Shown here: positions 51,918-59,864 of the stretch, one piece after another | How positions within the stretch are numbered: position 1 is the first letter of the stretch | Layout of the letters: each line of letters opens with the position of its first letter | Origin: Rhodococcoides fascians NBRC 12155 = LMG 3623 | GTDB lineage: Bacteria > Actinomycetota > Actinomycetes > Mycobacteriales > Mycobacteriaceae | Length of the DNA: 64,000 bases | Direction of reading: 5' to 3' | Assembly (NCBI RefSeq): GCF_001894785.1 | Contig: NZ_BCWW01000001.1 | Location: 62,001 to 126,000 of the forward strand | Program-made: the position numbers and the translations under genes | Notes under the pieces: generated by a model | What the model was told of the DNA's origin: nothing | Databases searched by the model: none | The model's input: the letters and a program-made list of their open reading frames with translations, nothing else

Positions 51918-52678
51918 GAGCGCATCCAGGACAAGCCGTCCGGGTTCTGGTCTCGGGAGCCGACGAGGCGCACGAAGGCGTCGTCGAGGGTGCCACCGGC
52001 GCGGACGTCGTCGACCGTTCCCGCCGCCACGACTCGACCACCGGTGATGACACCGACGTGGGAGCACAGCCGTTCGACGAGGGCCATGACGTGACTGGAC
52101 AGGATCACCGAGCCACCGGAGCGAACGAACTGAATCAGGATGTTGCGGATCGTCGTCGACGAGATGGGATCGACGGCTTCGAAGGGCTCGTCCAACACCA
52201 AGAGGCGAGGCCCGTGCAACAGCGCCGACGCCAGTCCGATCTTCTTGGTCATTCCGGCGGAATAGTCGGCGATGACGGTTCCGCCGGCATCGGCGAGACC
52301 CAACGCGTTCAGCAGCTCGTCGCGACGCTGCGCGATGACGTCCTCCGGCATCGCGCGCAGTCGACCGATATAGGTCAGTAGCTCGTGGCCGGTGAACTGG
52401 GAAGGCAATGTCAGTCCGTCGGGCAGCACGCCGAGCAGCTCCTTCGCCGCGATCGGATCGGCCCAGACGTCACGCCCGAAAACGAGGCTTCGGCCGTACT
52501 GCGGTCTGAGCAGCCCGACCGCCATGGACAGACATGTCGTCTTACCAGCACCGTTGGGGCCGACCAACCCGAACATCGACCCGGGCGGAACCATCAACGA
52601 GAGGTCGTCGACCGCAATCTTGGGGCCGAAGGCCATGCACATGTGCTCGAGTAGCAAAGCGGGAGGATTCGTTTGCAT
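51914..52678 (-). CDS. ABC transporter ATP-binding protein
   Basis: 254 residues from ATG 52678. Walker A GLVGPNGAGKTTCLSM; Q-loop region LLGVLPDG; signature DYSAGMTKKIGLASALL, a weak form of LSGGQ (YSAGM); Walker B LLVLDEPFEAVDP; H-loop ILSSHVMALVERLC. The DUF-type ABC exporters use similar YSxGM signatures. It powers the permease encoded directly downstream, with a 4-bp overlap. No substrate-binding protein is present, so this is an exporter. An earlier in-frame start at 52714 adds only an unconserved leader. Confidence 0.92.
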   Translation of the reverse strand: MQTNPPALLLEHMCMAFGPKIAVDDLSLMVPPGSMFGLVGPNGAGKTTCLSMAVGLLRPQYGRSLVFGRDVWADPIAAKELLGVLPDGLTLPSQFTGHELLTYIGRLRAMPEDVIAQRRDELLNALGLADAGGTVIADYSAGMTKKIGLASALLHGPRLLVLDEPFEAVDPISSTTIRNILIQFVRSGGSVILSSHVMALVERLCSHVGVITGGRVVAAGTVDDVRAGGTLDDAFVRLVGSRDQNPDGLSWMRS

Positions 52679-52749
52679 GGGTAACAGACTAGCCGGTATG
52701 GGCGGTTTCGTCATGCGCTACGAACCGACTGCATCGGTACCATCTGGGC

Positions 52750-53553
52750 ATGAATCGCACCGCAGTGGTCACCGGAGCTTCGTCGGGCATCGGAAGGGCC
52801 GTCGCGTCGGCGCTGGTTGCCCGCGGCTACCGAGTTATCGGCACTTCTCGGAATCCGGATTCGATGACCTCCGATCAACGGGCAGCAGGCGTCGAGTATC
52901 GAGCTCTGGACCTGACCGACACCACGTCGATCGGCGCATTCGTTGCCGAGCTGGGCGCCGTCGACGTTCTGGTCAACAACGCGGGCGAGAGCCAGTCCGG
53001 GCCCTTCGAGGAACTGCCGACCGACGCCATCGAGCGATTGTTCCAATTGAACGTGTTCGGCGCAGTGACGCTGTCGCAGAACGTCATTCCCGGCATGCGT
53101 GAGCGCGGGTACGGCCGCATCGTCATGGTCGGGTCTATGCTGGCGAGCTTTCCGCTCGCCTACCGCTCCTCGTACGCGTCGACGAAAGCAGCCATCAAGG
53201 GCTTCTCCGACGCCGCGCGGCTGGAACTCTCTCCGTTCGGCGTGTGGATGACCACCGTGGAGCCGGGATCGATCAACACCGGAATCAGCGAACGACGCAC
53301 CAAGTACATCGCCGCGGATTCGGTCCACCGAGACGACTTCCACACAGCGATCTCGTCACTGGATCGCAAGGAAGGAACCGGAATCTCCGCCGAGGACGTC
53401 GCCGAAGTAGTACTGAAGGCCATCGAGGCCGACAAGCCGAAACCCTTGTACGCCAGAGGAAGCAACGCACCGGTCGTGTTTCTGGCGCGACGGTTGCTGC
53501 CGGCGACATTCATGGAGAAGACGATCGCGAAGATGTTCGGGCTGAAGAGATAG
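52750..53553 (+). CDS. SDR-family NAD(P)-dependent oxidoreductase
   Basis: 267 residues of classical short-chain dehydrogenase: VVTGASSGIGRAVASALVARG is the cofactor loop (TGxxxGIG), DVLVNNAGES the NNAG motif, MVGSMLASFPLAYRSSYASTK the Ser and YxxxK active site. The C-terminal part is long (KTIAKMFGLKR). SDRs of this type reduce or oxidise alcohols, ketones or sugars. It is divergent from the ABC ATPase and 17 bp ahead of the Na+/H+ antiporter. Substrate unknown. Confidence 0.9.
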   Translation: MNRTAVVTGASSGIGRAVASALVARGYRVIGTSRNPDSMTSDQRAAGVEYRALDLTDTTSIGAFVAELGAVDVLVNNAGESQSGPFEELPTDAIERLFQLNVFGAVTLSQNVIPGMRERGYGRIVMVGSMLASFPLAYRSSYASTKAAIKGFSDAARLELSPFGVWMTTVEPGSINTGISERRTKYIAADSVHRDDFHTAISSLDRKEGTGISAEDVAEVVLKAIEADKPKPLYARGSNAPVVFLARRLLPATFMEKTIAKMFGLKR

Positions 53554-53570
53554 TTTGAACCCCTGACCTG

Positions 53571-55151
53571 GTGGAATACAGCCGGGTGATAGAAACTCTG
53601 GGCCTGGTCCTGGCTGCTACGGGTCTGATCGTCGCCGCGCAGGTGATCTCGAAGAAGACGGCGCTGCCCGCGGCAGCGTTGTTGACCTTGGCCGGCCTGG
53701 CCGTCTCGGCGTCGGCGTTGCCCGACATCGTTCTCGACCCCGAAGTCGTGCTGACTCTGGTGATTCCGCCGCTGCTCTACAGCGCCGCGCTGAACTCCTC
53801 GTTGATCGCGATCCGCCGCAACGTCTGGACGATCCTGAGTCTGTCGGTCGCCCTCGTGGTGGCGACCGCTGCCCTCGTGGGTGTCGGCATGTGGTTGCTC
53901 GTTCCGGGCATCACCCTGGCCGCCGGTATGGCGCTCGGTGCCGCTGTTGCGCCGCCGGACCCGGTCGCCGCCCTTGCGGTTGGTCGTCGCGCCGGTATCC
54001 CACCGAAACTCGTCACCCTCATCGAAGGTGAGGGACTGCTGAACGACGCGACGGCGCTGACGATGCTGACCGTCGCGATCGCCGCAATATCCAGTCAGGA
54101 CATGACCTTCGTCCACGCGGGTGGGTTGTTCGTGTTGGCTGCGGCCGGCGGAATCGTCGTCGGATTGGTCGTCGCCCTGCTGATTCGCCTCGTACAGCGC
54201 TACGTTCACGATTCACTGCTGCTCAACATCGTGTCGCTGGCGACGCCGTTCGTGGCGTACCTGGCGGCAGAGGAAGTTCACGCCTCGGGTGTTCTCGCCG
54301 TGGTCGTCGCGGCTCTGGTGATCGGGCACCACACCCGCCACGCCATCTCCGGGGCCAGCCGACTGCAGACCAGCGCTGTGTGGCGACTGATCGATCTGCT
54401 GCTCGAGGGCTTCGTTTTTCTGCTCATCGGTGAGCAGTTGCCCACCGTGGTCGGCGGCCTCTCGGCCTACTCGGGAACGACCATCGCTCTCGCGGTCACG
54501 GTCACTCTGGCCGGCGTGCTCCTACTGCGTCCGCTGTGGTTGCTCACGACCGGGCTGTCCCCACGCGAGGCGGTGGTGATGAGCTGGGCCGGCACCCGCG
54601 GCGTCATCACCGTCGCCGCGGTGTTCACGCTCCCTCTGACGATCGACTCGGGCGAGCCGTTCGAGAGCCGAGACCTGTTGCTGTTCTGCGCATTTCTCGT
54701 CGTGCTGGTGACGGTCCTTGGACAGGGCCTCACGTTCGCTCCACTGGTGCGCAAGCTGAACGTCGTCGCGGACCCCGCCGCTGAGGCGCGTCTGCGAAAC
54801 GAAGCACGTGAGGGATCGGCCAAAGCTGCACTGTCACAGCTCGATCGCATCGCCGACGAAGAGAACCTCGACGACGAGGGCCGGGAGATCCTGCGGAGCG
54901 AGCTCGAGCATCGCATCGACCGGTACCACCGTCGACTCGATCATCTCGACGAGACGGACGTCGGCGACGCGGTCATCTCACCGGAACAGATTGCTGCGAT
55001 GAGTACGCGCCGCCGAATCCTCGATGTGGAGCGAGAAGAGTTGCTCTGCTGGCGCGATGCCGGCCGGCTACCGGACAACAGCATGCGCAGCCTCGAACAC
55101 GAACTCGACCACGAGGAGCATTCGTTCCGCCCACACCGAGAGACCGATTAA
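53571..55151 (+). CDS. CPA1-type Na+/H+ antiporter
   Basis: 526 residues. About twelve membrane helices (residues 5-400) and a cytoplasmic C-terminal tail (about 400-526) rich in charged residues. Family features: LGAAVAPPDPVAALAVGRRAG (the D/P-P-D ion-binding motif in TM5), EGEGLLNDATALTMLTVAIA (ND motif) and SWAGTRGVITVAAVFTLPL (W-x-G-x-R-G motif). It exchanges Na+ or K+ for protons, helping pH and salt balance. Start is GTG 53571; GTG 53586 is possible. Its stop shares the last bases with the convergent pirin gene. Confidence 0.9.
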   Translation: MEYSRVIETLGLVLAATGLIVAAQVISKKTALPAAALLTLAGLAVSASALPDIVLDPEVVLTLVIPPLLYSAALNSSLIAIRRNVWTILSLSVALVVATAALVGVGMWLLVPGITLAAGMALGAAVAPPDPVAALAVGRRAGIPPKLVTLIEGEGLLNDATALTMLTVAIAAISSQDMTFVHAGGLFVLAAAGGIVVGLVVALLIRLVQRYVHDSLLLNIVSLATPFVAYLAAEEVHASGVLAVVVAALVIGHHTRHAISGASRLQTSAVWRLIDLLLEGFVFLLIGEQLPTVVGGLSAYSGTTIALAVTVTLAGVLLLRPLWLLTTGLSPREAVVMSWAGTRGVITVAAVFTLPLTIDSGEPFESRDLLLFCAFLVVLVTVLGQGLTFAPLVRKLNVVADPAAEARLRNEAREGSAKAALSQLDRIADEENLDDEGREILRSELEHRIDRYHRRLDHLDETDVGDAVISPEQIAAMSTRRRILDVEREELLCWRDAGRLPDNSMRSLEHELDHEEHSFRPHRETD

Positions 55152-55930
55152 CCGGCGATCGCGGCGTGCATCTCCCAGACGATCACTTCGGCACCGCTGG
55201 CAGTGCTCAGTTTCTGACCGCCGCCTCCGCTGACGCGCACGGCGTCGCCCTGCGCGAGGGGTCCGACTCCCTCGAGCATCGCCTCACCCTCGGCCACGAA
55301 GATGTGTACGAACGGTGCATCGGGAATCTCCACCGGAGCCTGCCCGGGCTGTAGGCGCGCCACGTGCATGGCAGCGTACTTGTTCTTGATGCGAATGGCG
55401 GCGTGATCGGCATGGTCGGGCATGCCGGATGCGACGGGAACCAGACCGCCGCTGAGCAATTCGTTGTCGATCTCGAGCTGCTCGTAGCCCGGGGTGATGC
55501 CTTGCTCGTCGGGCACGACCCACATCTGGACGAAGCGAACAGGATCGCCGTGCTTGCCCGAGTACGAGCCGGCAGTATCGCCGAGTCGCCACGAATCGTT
55601 CTTCTCGGAGTGCAGAATTCCGGTGCCCGCACTCATGCGCTGTGCGAGGCCGGGGTAGATGACTCCGGAGTGGCCCATCGAGTCCTGGTGCACCAGCGAT
55701 CCCTGCAGAACCCAGGTGATGATCTCCATGTCGCGGTGCGGGTGGGTATCGAATCCCATTCCCGGGGTGACGATGTCGTCGTTGTTGACCATGAGGACGC
55801 CGTGGTGGGTGTTACTGCGATCGAAGTGGTTGCCGAACGAGAAGGAATGCTTGGAGTCCAGCCAGCCGATCTTGGTCTTGAATCGGTCGTCGGCGCGGCG
55901 GAGGTCGAGTGTGGTTGCTGCAGAGGTCAT
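55148..55930 (-). CDS. Pirin-family bicupin
   Basis: 260 residues from ATG 55930. The pirin signature FDTHPHRDMEIITWVLQGSL gives two metal His, and YPGLAQRMSAGTGILHSEKN gives the third His and the Glu. The second cupin half is in the C-terminal 100 residues (KYAAMHVARLQPGQAPVEI). Bacterial pirins are often quercetinase-like dioxygenases or redox-sensing regulators using Fe. It lies 34 bp after the VOC gene on the same strand and is presumably co-transcribed with it under the MarR operators at 56508-56564. Confidence 0.92.
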   Translation of the reverse strand: MTSAATTLDLRRADDRFKTKIGWLDSKHSFSFGNHFDRSNTHHGVLMVNNDDIVTPGMGFDTHPHRDMEIITWVLQGSLVHQDSMGHSGVIYPGLAQRMSAGTGILHSEKNDSWRLGDTAGSYSGKHGDPVRFVQMWVVPDEQGITPGYEQLEIDNELLSGGLVPVASGMPDHADHAAIRIKNKYAAMHVARLQPGQAPVEIPDAPFVHIFVAEGEAMLEGVGPLAQGDAVRVSGGGGQKLSTASGAEVIVWEMHAAIAG

Positions 55931-55964
55931 GTCATTGCCTCGAATCTCGAAAGTAGGTGTGTTC

Positions 55965-56489
55965 TCAGAGAACGTGCGAGCCGTACATTTCACCGAGCGG
56001 ATCGGCGATCAGTTCGAGCCGTGCACCGTCGGGGTCGCGGAAGTAGAGCGAGACCTCGCTGTGCTCGATCAATTCGATTCCCGCGTCGATCAGCTTGGTG
56101 CGCAGGTGCTCCCAGCGGGTGGGCTCGACACTGATGGCCACGTGATGCAGACCGCCCAGCACCTCCGCGTACGGCCCGACGTCGAGTCCGGGGAAGTCGA
56201 AGAAGGCCAACAGGTTGCTGTTGCCGATGTCGAAGAAGAAGTGCGACGAACCCGGGTAGTCACGGTTCTCGATGAGCTCGGTCAGAGGGAACTCGAGCAG
56301 GTCTTGATAGAACCGCACGGTCGCCTCGACATCGCTGCTGACCAAAGCCGTGTGATGAAGTCCGCGGGCAGACGATGCCGGACGCTCACCTGCAGGCTTC
56401 ATGTACTGCTGACGGATGCGGTCCCGCTGCTCGGCGTGCTCCTGCGCGCGGCGTGTCTCGTCTGCAGTCAGTTCGTTGGTTTCAGTCAT
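55965..56489 (-). CDS. VOC-family (glyoxalase/dioxygenase fold) protein
   Basis: 174 residues. After a charged helical extension (about 1-45, TRRAQEHAEQRDRIRQQY) comes the VOC domain: LHHTALVSSDVEATVRFYQDLLEFPLTELIENRD, SHFFFDIGNSNLLAFFDF, GGLHHVAISVEPTRWEHLRTKL and EVSLYFRDPDGARLELIADP. Metal ligands of the VOC type are His in HHTAL and HHVAI and Glu in LELIAD. Roles include dioxygenase, lyase and antibiotic resistance. It is divergent from a MarR gene, with two MarR-type operators in the 85 bp between them; a pirin gene follows. Confidence 0.9.
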   Translation of the reverse strand: MTETNELTADETRRAQEHAEQRDRIRQQYMKPAGERPASSARGLHHTALVSSDVEATVRFYQDLLEFPLTELIENRDYPGSSHFFFDIGNSNLLAFFDFPGLDVGPYAEVLGGLHHVAISVEPTRWEHLRTKLIDAGIELIEHSEVSLYFRDPDGARLELIADPLGEMYGSHVL

Positions 56490-56507
56490 CGCTTCGGCCT
56501 CCGGTCA

Positions 56508-56564
56508 GGTAGTTGCTTCGTCAACTACCGAGAACAGTACACCGGTTAGTTGCGTTGTCAACTA
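56508..56564. promoter_or_regulatory. Two MarR operators TAGTTG-N6-CAACTA
   Basis: Site 1: TAGTTG (56510-56515), CAACTA (56522-56527), extended by GG/CC to 56508-56529. Site 2: TAGTTG (56547-56552), CAACTA (56559-56564). Same motif and spacing, 37 bp centre to centre, in the VOC/MarR intergenic region. Almost certainly bound by the MarR protein at 56575 to control both directions. Confidence 0.75.
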
Positions 56565-56574
56565 GCATGGGGGC

Positions 56575-57027
56575 ATGGACTCACCACGGTGGCTCGATGC
56601 CGACGAACAGCAGGCCTGGCGCGCATACCTCGATGCGACGCGGCTGCTGCTTCGCGACCTCGACAATCAACTCACACGCGACTCCGGGATCTCCTTCACC
56701 GACTTCGAGCTGCTGGTCGTACTGTCCGAGGCACCCGACCGTCGCCGACGAATGAGCGAACTCGCCGACGCCGTCACCACGACTCGTAGCGGCGTCACCA
56801 GAGCCATCAGCCGACTCGTCGACAACGGCTGGGTCACACGCGTCAAATGCGACGACGACAAGCGCGGAATGTCCGCCGAACTCACCGAAGCGGGCATGAA
56901 CACCCTCGCCGCCGCCAGCCCGGGACACGTCGAGGCAGTACTAGAGAAAATGTTCGATCTGGTTGACCCGAACGATCTCGCGGCTTTGACGCGAACTTTC
57001 ACGGCAATGCGGAATCACGCATCGTGA
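56575..57027 (+). CDS. MarR-family transcriptional regulator
   Basis: 150 residues. FTDFELLVVLSEAPDRRRRMSELADAVTTTRSGVTRAISRLVDNGWVTRVKC is the MarR winged helix with DNA-recognition helix TTTRSGVTRAISRL and wing CDDDKRGMSAELTEAGM. Dimerisation helices flank both ends. Two TAGTTG-N6-CAACTA palindromes immediately upstream are its likely sites and would control the divergent VOC-pirin pair and its own operon. The following pirin gene overlaps it by 4 bp. Confidence 0.93.
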   Translation: MDSPRWLDADEQQAWRAYLDATRLLLRDLDNQLTRDSGISFTDFELLVVLSEAPDRRRRMSELADAVTTTRSGVTRAISRLVDNGWVTRVKCDDDKRGMSAELTEAGMNTLAAASPGHVEAVLEKMFDLVDPNDLAALTRTFTAMRNHAS

Positions 57028-57746
57028 CGGTGACTCACATACCCGGTGCGCAACGCCATCACTGGTGGAACGAATGGCTCGACTCGAAGCAGTCGTTTCC
57101 CGCCACCGGCAATTACGACCTCGCGGCCAATGCGCACGGGCTACTAATGGTGCACAACGAGGACACGGTGTTTCCCGGCGAAGGGTTCGACTCCCATCAG
57201 CACGAGAACATGGAGATCGTCACGTGGGTGCTGGAAGGGACGCTGAAACATACTGATTCCGAGGGTAATTCGGGGCTGATCTACCCCGGCCTCGTTCAAC
57301 GCATGAGTGCCGGAACCGGAATTCGGCACACCGAGACCAATGCATCGAGCCGGACCAGCAGAGAAAAGCTGCGCGGGGTGCAGATGTGGATCCCACCCGA
57401 CACCGATGGAACCGATCCCTCGTACGAAGAGCTGGACGTACAGGACCAGCTGGCGAACGGCGAGCTGGTTCCGGTGGCGTCCGGCATGTCGGGGCGCGGC
57501 GGCGTTCGGATCGGCAACCGCTACGCGACGCTGCATGCCGCCCGACTCGCACCGGGGGAGTCCGTCACCGTCCCTGACGCGCCGTACGGTCACGTCTTCG
57601 TCGCCGACGGTTCCGCCGAGTTCGAGACCGTCGGAGACGTTGCCCAGGGCGACGCGGTCCGACTCACCGCCACCGGAGGTCACCGTGTGACAGCATCGAC
57701 GGCGAGCGAGATCTTGATCTGGGAAATGCACGCCGGCTTCGCCTGA
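57024..57746 (+). CDS. Pirin-family bicupin (second copy)
   Basis: 240 residues from GTG 57024, overlapping the MarR stop by 4 bp. FDSHQHENMEIVTWVLEGTL, then YPGLVQRMSAGTGIRHTETN: the two His, third His and Glu of the pirin metal site are present. It is a paralogue of the 260-residue pirin at 55148-55930 but a clearly different sequence. Likely Fe-dependent, with quercetinase-like or sensing role. Being translationally linked to the MarR gene suggests response to an aromatic or oxidant signal; this is inference. Confidence 0.92.
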   Translation: MTVTHIPGAQRHHWWNEWLDSKQSFPATGNYDLAANAHGLLMVHNEDTVFPGEGFDSHQHENMEIVTWVLEGTLKHTDSEGNSGLIYPGLVQRMSAGTGIRHTETNASSRTSREKLRGVQMWIPPDTDGTDPSYEELDVQDQLANGELVPVASGMSGRGGVRIGNRYATLHAARLAPGESVTVPDAPYGHVFVADGSAEFETVGDVAQGDAVRLTATGGHRVTASTASEILIWEMHAGFA

Positions 57747-57762
57747 CCGAGAACTACTGAGG

Positions 57763-58197
57763 TTACGACTGCTCGCGCCCGTCCAGAGCCTCGGCACACG
57801 CAACAAGGTTGCGGTGCAGCACTTCTCGCTCGCTCTTGGACAGCGACGCAATCATGGCGTGTTCCATGGCGGCGACAGCGGCCGACGCTTGCCGCAGGCG
57901 CTCCCTGCCCAGGGTCGTCACGTACAGACGCTGGTCTCGACCTACCCCCTCGATCTCCACCAGGCCGCCGCGCGTGAGCCCGGCCAGCAGTTGATGGGTT
58001 GCCTGCCTGCTGACGAATACCGCGCGTGCGAGTTCGGCGTTGGACAGTCCCGGTTTGTGCGCGAGGAGTTCGAGGCTCGAGTACTGCGAGACGGTGATAT
58101 CGAGATCGCGTAGGCACTCGTCCATCGCCGAACGCAGGGCGGACGTGGCCCGCTTGAGGGCGTAACCGATCGAGGTGTCGACATCCACTTGACTCAT
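57763..58197 (-). CDS. MarR-family transcriptional regulator
   Basis: 144 residues from ATG 58197. ITVSQYSSLELLAHKPGLSNAELARAVFVSRQATHQLLAGLTRGGLVEIEG is the winged helix (recognition helix VSRQATHQLLAGL) and GVGRDQRLYVTTLGRERL the wing. An earlier in-frame start exists at 58272 but would include both operators in the coding sequence, so 58197 is preferred; the first operator even overlaps this ATG. Divergent from a VOC protein gene, which it probably controls together with itself. Confidence 0.9.
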   Translation of the reverse strand: MSQVDVDTSIGYALKRATSALRSAMDECLRDLDITVSQYSSLELLAHKPGLSNAELARAVFVSRQATHQLLAGLTRGGLVEIEGVGRDQRLYVTTLGRERLRQASAAVAAMEHAMIASLSKSEREVLHRNLVACAEALDGREQS

Positions 58198-58239
58198 GTC
58201 AACATCTTGACATACGTTCATCTCGTCAAGACCTTGACG
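58197..58239. promoter_or_regulatory. Twin MarR operators NGTCAA-N4-TTGACN
   Basis: TGTCAA-CATC-TTGACA at 58197-58212 and CGTCAA-GACC-TTGACG at 58224-58239 are perfect palindromes, 27 bp centre to centre. The first overlaps the MarR start codon, and the second is 21 bp before the VOC ATG at 58260. Layout implies repression of both genes by this MarR. Confidence 0.75.
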
Positions 58240-58259
58240 AACTACCGAAAGGACACGAC

Positions 58260-58631
58260 ATGACCGTTGCAACCGTTTCCGGACCGAGCTTCCTCTCCCT
58301 CCAGGTACGTGACCTCGCCGTCAGTGCAGACTTTTACGAATCGCAGCTGGGCCTCGTCCGGGCACCCCAGGCACCACCCGGCGCAGTGGTGTTCACCACC
58401 TCACCGATGCCGTTCGCCGTCCGAAACCCCGCTCCCGAAACGGATCTCGAAAGTGGTCAGCCGGGACTCGGAGTTGCCCTCTGGCTGGTGTGCGACGACG
58501 CCGAAGCGCTCCACGAAAATCTCGTCGCCGCCGGCGTGACGATCGTGACCGCCCCCTTCGACGGCCCCTTCGGAAAGACCTTCGTCCTACGTGACCCCGA
58601 CGGATACGCCGTCACCGTGCACAGCAGTTAG
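58260..58631 (+). CDS. VOC-family (glyoxalase-like) protein
   Basis: 123 residues, a single VOC unit. SFLSLQVRDLAVSADFYESQLGLVRA is the opening beta-alpha-beta, GLGVALWLVCDDAEALHENLVAAGV the second half, and FGKTFVLRDPDGYAVTVHSS the end with the RDPDG motif. The first metal-ligand His of many VOC enzymes is Ser here (FLSLQV), so a binding role such as for an antibiotic or aldehyde may be likelier than catalysis. AAAGGA is a good ribosome site. Controlled by the divergent MarR gene through two palindromes. Confidence 0.88.
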   Translation: MTVATVSGPSFLSLQVRDLAVSADFYESQLGLVRAPQAPPGAVVFTTSPMPFAVRNPAPETDLESGQPGLGVALWLVCDDAEALHENLVAAGVTIVTAPFDGPFGKTFVLRDPDGYAVTVHSS

Positions 58632-58649
58632 CCCCGAAGTCATCGACAA

Positions 58650-59324
58650 ATGTGGGACCCTGAGCGCGGATGCCACCTCCGACGCGTAGGGAACACGACC
58701 ATCATCGAGCGCCTGAAGAACCGCCTCATCGAGTCGGCGAACGCACCTCGAAAAGCTGCGAAACCGCCCGGGCCGATCCTGCTGGTGTTCACCACGATCG
58801 CCGCCGTCACGTGGGTATGCGTGTCCAGGAACTGGTGGCCCTCGCCCTACGGACAGTTCGCCTGGTTCGATCCGCTCCTCGCCGGCGCGTCATCGATCCT
58901 GGTGCTGCTGATCGTCGGGCTCATCTGGGCAATTCGCACCCTCCACGTCGTCGGCCAGGATCGAAGATGGTCGTGGTGGATAGCGCCGGCTCCGGTGGTG
59001 GCGGGCTTGGCAGCGGCTGTTCTGGTACTGCTGCCACCGGACAATATGCTGGACCATCGCGACGAATTCGAGGCCGTTGCGCGAGAATTGAGTGCACAGC
59101 CCTCGAGTAGCCGCGAACACATCGAGATCGGCCCCTTCGACATCAGCTCGGCAAGCGCCACATCTGGTGGCGAGGTCTACTTCACCGAAGACAGCGGCTT
59201 CTCCCTCATGAGCTCCTCCGGCTGGGCCTACGCGCCAGGTGGGCCGCCCGTGGGTTTCGACGATTTCACCGCCACCCACCTGGACGGTCCGTGGTACGAA
59301 TTCACAGCCATCTGGCGGGACTGA
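58650..59324 (+). CDS. Hypothetical membrane protein (224 aa)
   Basis: Unrecognised. Three hydrophobic segments at about 42-58 (GPILLVFTTIAAVTWVCV), 75-95 (LLAGASSILVLLIVGLIWAI) and 108-128 (WWIAPAPVVAGLAAAVLVLL) precede a soluble region (about 130-224) with many Ser, Asp and aromatic residues, ending YEFTAIWRD. The soluble part probably faces outside. A similar layout is common in actinobacterial proteins of unknown function. Starts 18 bp after the VOC gene and may share its transcript. Start codon uncertain (ATG 58650). Confidence 0.65.
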   Translation: MWDPERGCHLRRVGNTTIIERLKNRLIESANAPRKAAKPPGPILLVFTTIAAVTWVCVSRNWWPSPYGQFAWFDPLLAGASSILVLLIVGLIWAIRTLHVVGQDRRWSWWIAPAPVVAGLAAAVLVLLPPDNMLDHRDEFEAVARELSAQPSSSREHIEIGPFDISSASATSGGEVYFTEDSGFSLMSSSGWAYAPGGPPVGFDDFTATHLDGPWYEFTAIWRD

Positions 59325-59378
59325 TTTCTGTCTCCGAGCGACGGGTCCTCGAGCTGGCTCGTCGGTGACGAAAGCTGT

Positions 59379-59864
59379 TCAAAGCAGTCGCTTTTCCAGC
59401 CATACCTCGGCGTAGGGCTCGGCGTTGAATGCCGGCACCTCCCGATAGCCGAGCCTGGAGTACAGGCCCCGGGCCTCGATGAGGTCCGCTCGCGTGTCCA
59501 ATCGTATTGTCGTACGGCGCGATTGGCGAACCGATCCTTCGACGAACTCGACGATCGACGACCCGACGCCGTTTCCACGGGCACGCGCGTCGACGAAGAC
59601 CCGAGTCAGTTCTGCGATGTCGTCGGAGACGAAACGAGCACCACCGCAACCGACCAGCGTCGAGCCCAGGTATGCGACAACGAACAGACCCGAATCACCC
59701 ACGAGATCGTCACTCGGCTCGTCGACCATGACTCGTCGTACTTCCTCGTCCGACGCCTCGCGGCCGTAGAAGCGTCCGACGATATCGACGTTGTAGCGAA
59801 ACAGGATGTCGAGCGCCGGCTCCGAGGAGGGATAAACGACGGCGAACGTCGCCGATACAGGCAC
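59379..59864 (-). CDS. GNAT-family N-acetyltransferase
   Basis: 161 residues from GTG 59864, whose last base overlaps the preceding gene's stop (TAGTG). Domain motifs: LFVVAYLGSTLVGCGGARFV, IAELTRVFVDARARGNGVGSSIVEF (acetyl-CoA motif A, R-G-N-G-V-G), and LIEARGLYSRLGYREVPAF. Acetylates an amine on a small molecule or protein. The partner gene upstream is DUF808; they are likely co-transcribed. Confidence 0.88.
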   Translation of the reverse strand: MPVSATFAVVYPSSEPALDILFRYNVDIVGRFYGREASDEEVRRVMVDEPSDDLVGDSGLFVVAYLGSTLVGCGGARFVSDDIAELTRVFVDARARGNGVGSSIVEFVEGSVRQSRRTTIRLDTRADLIEARGLYSRLGYREVPAFNAEPYAEVWLEKRLL

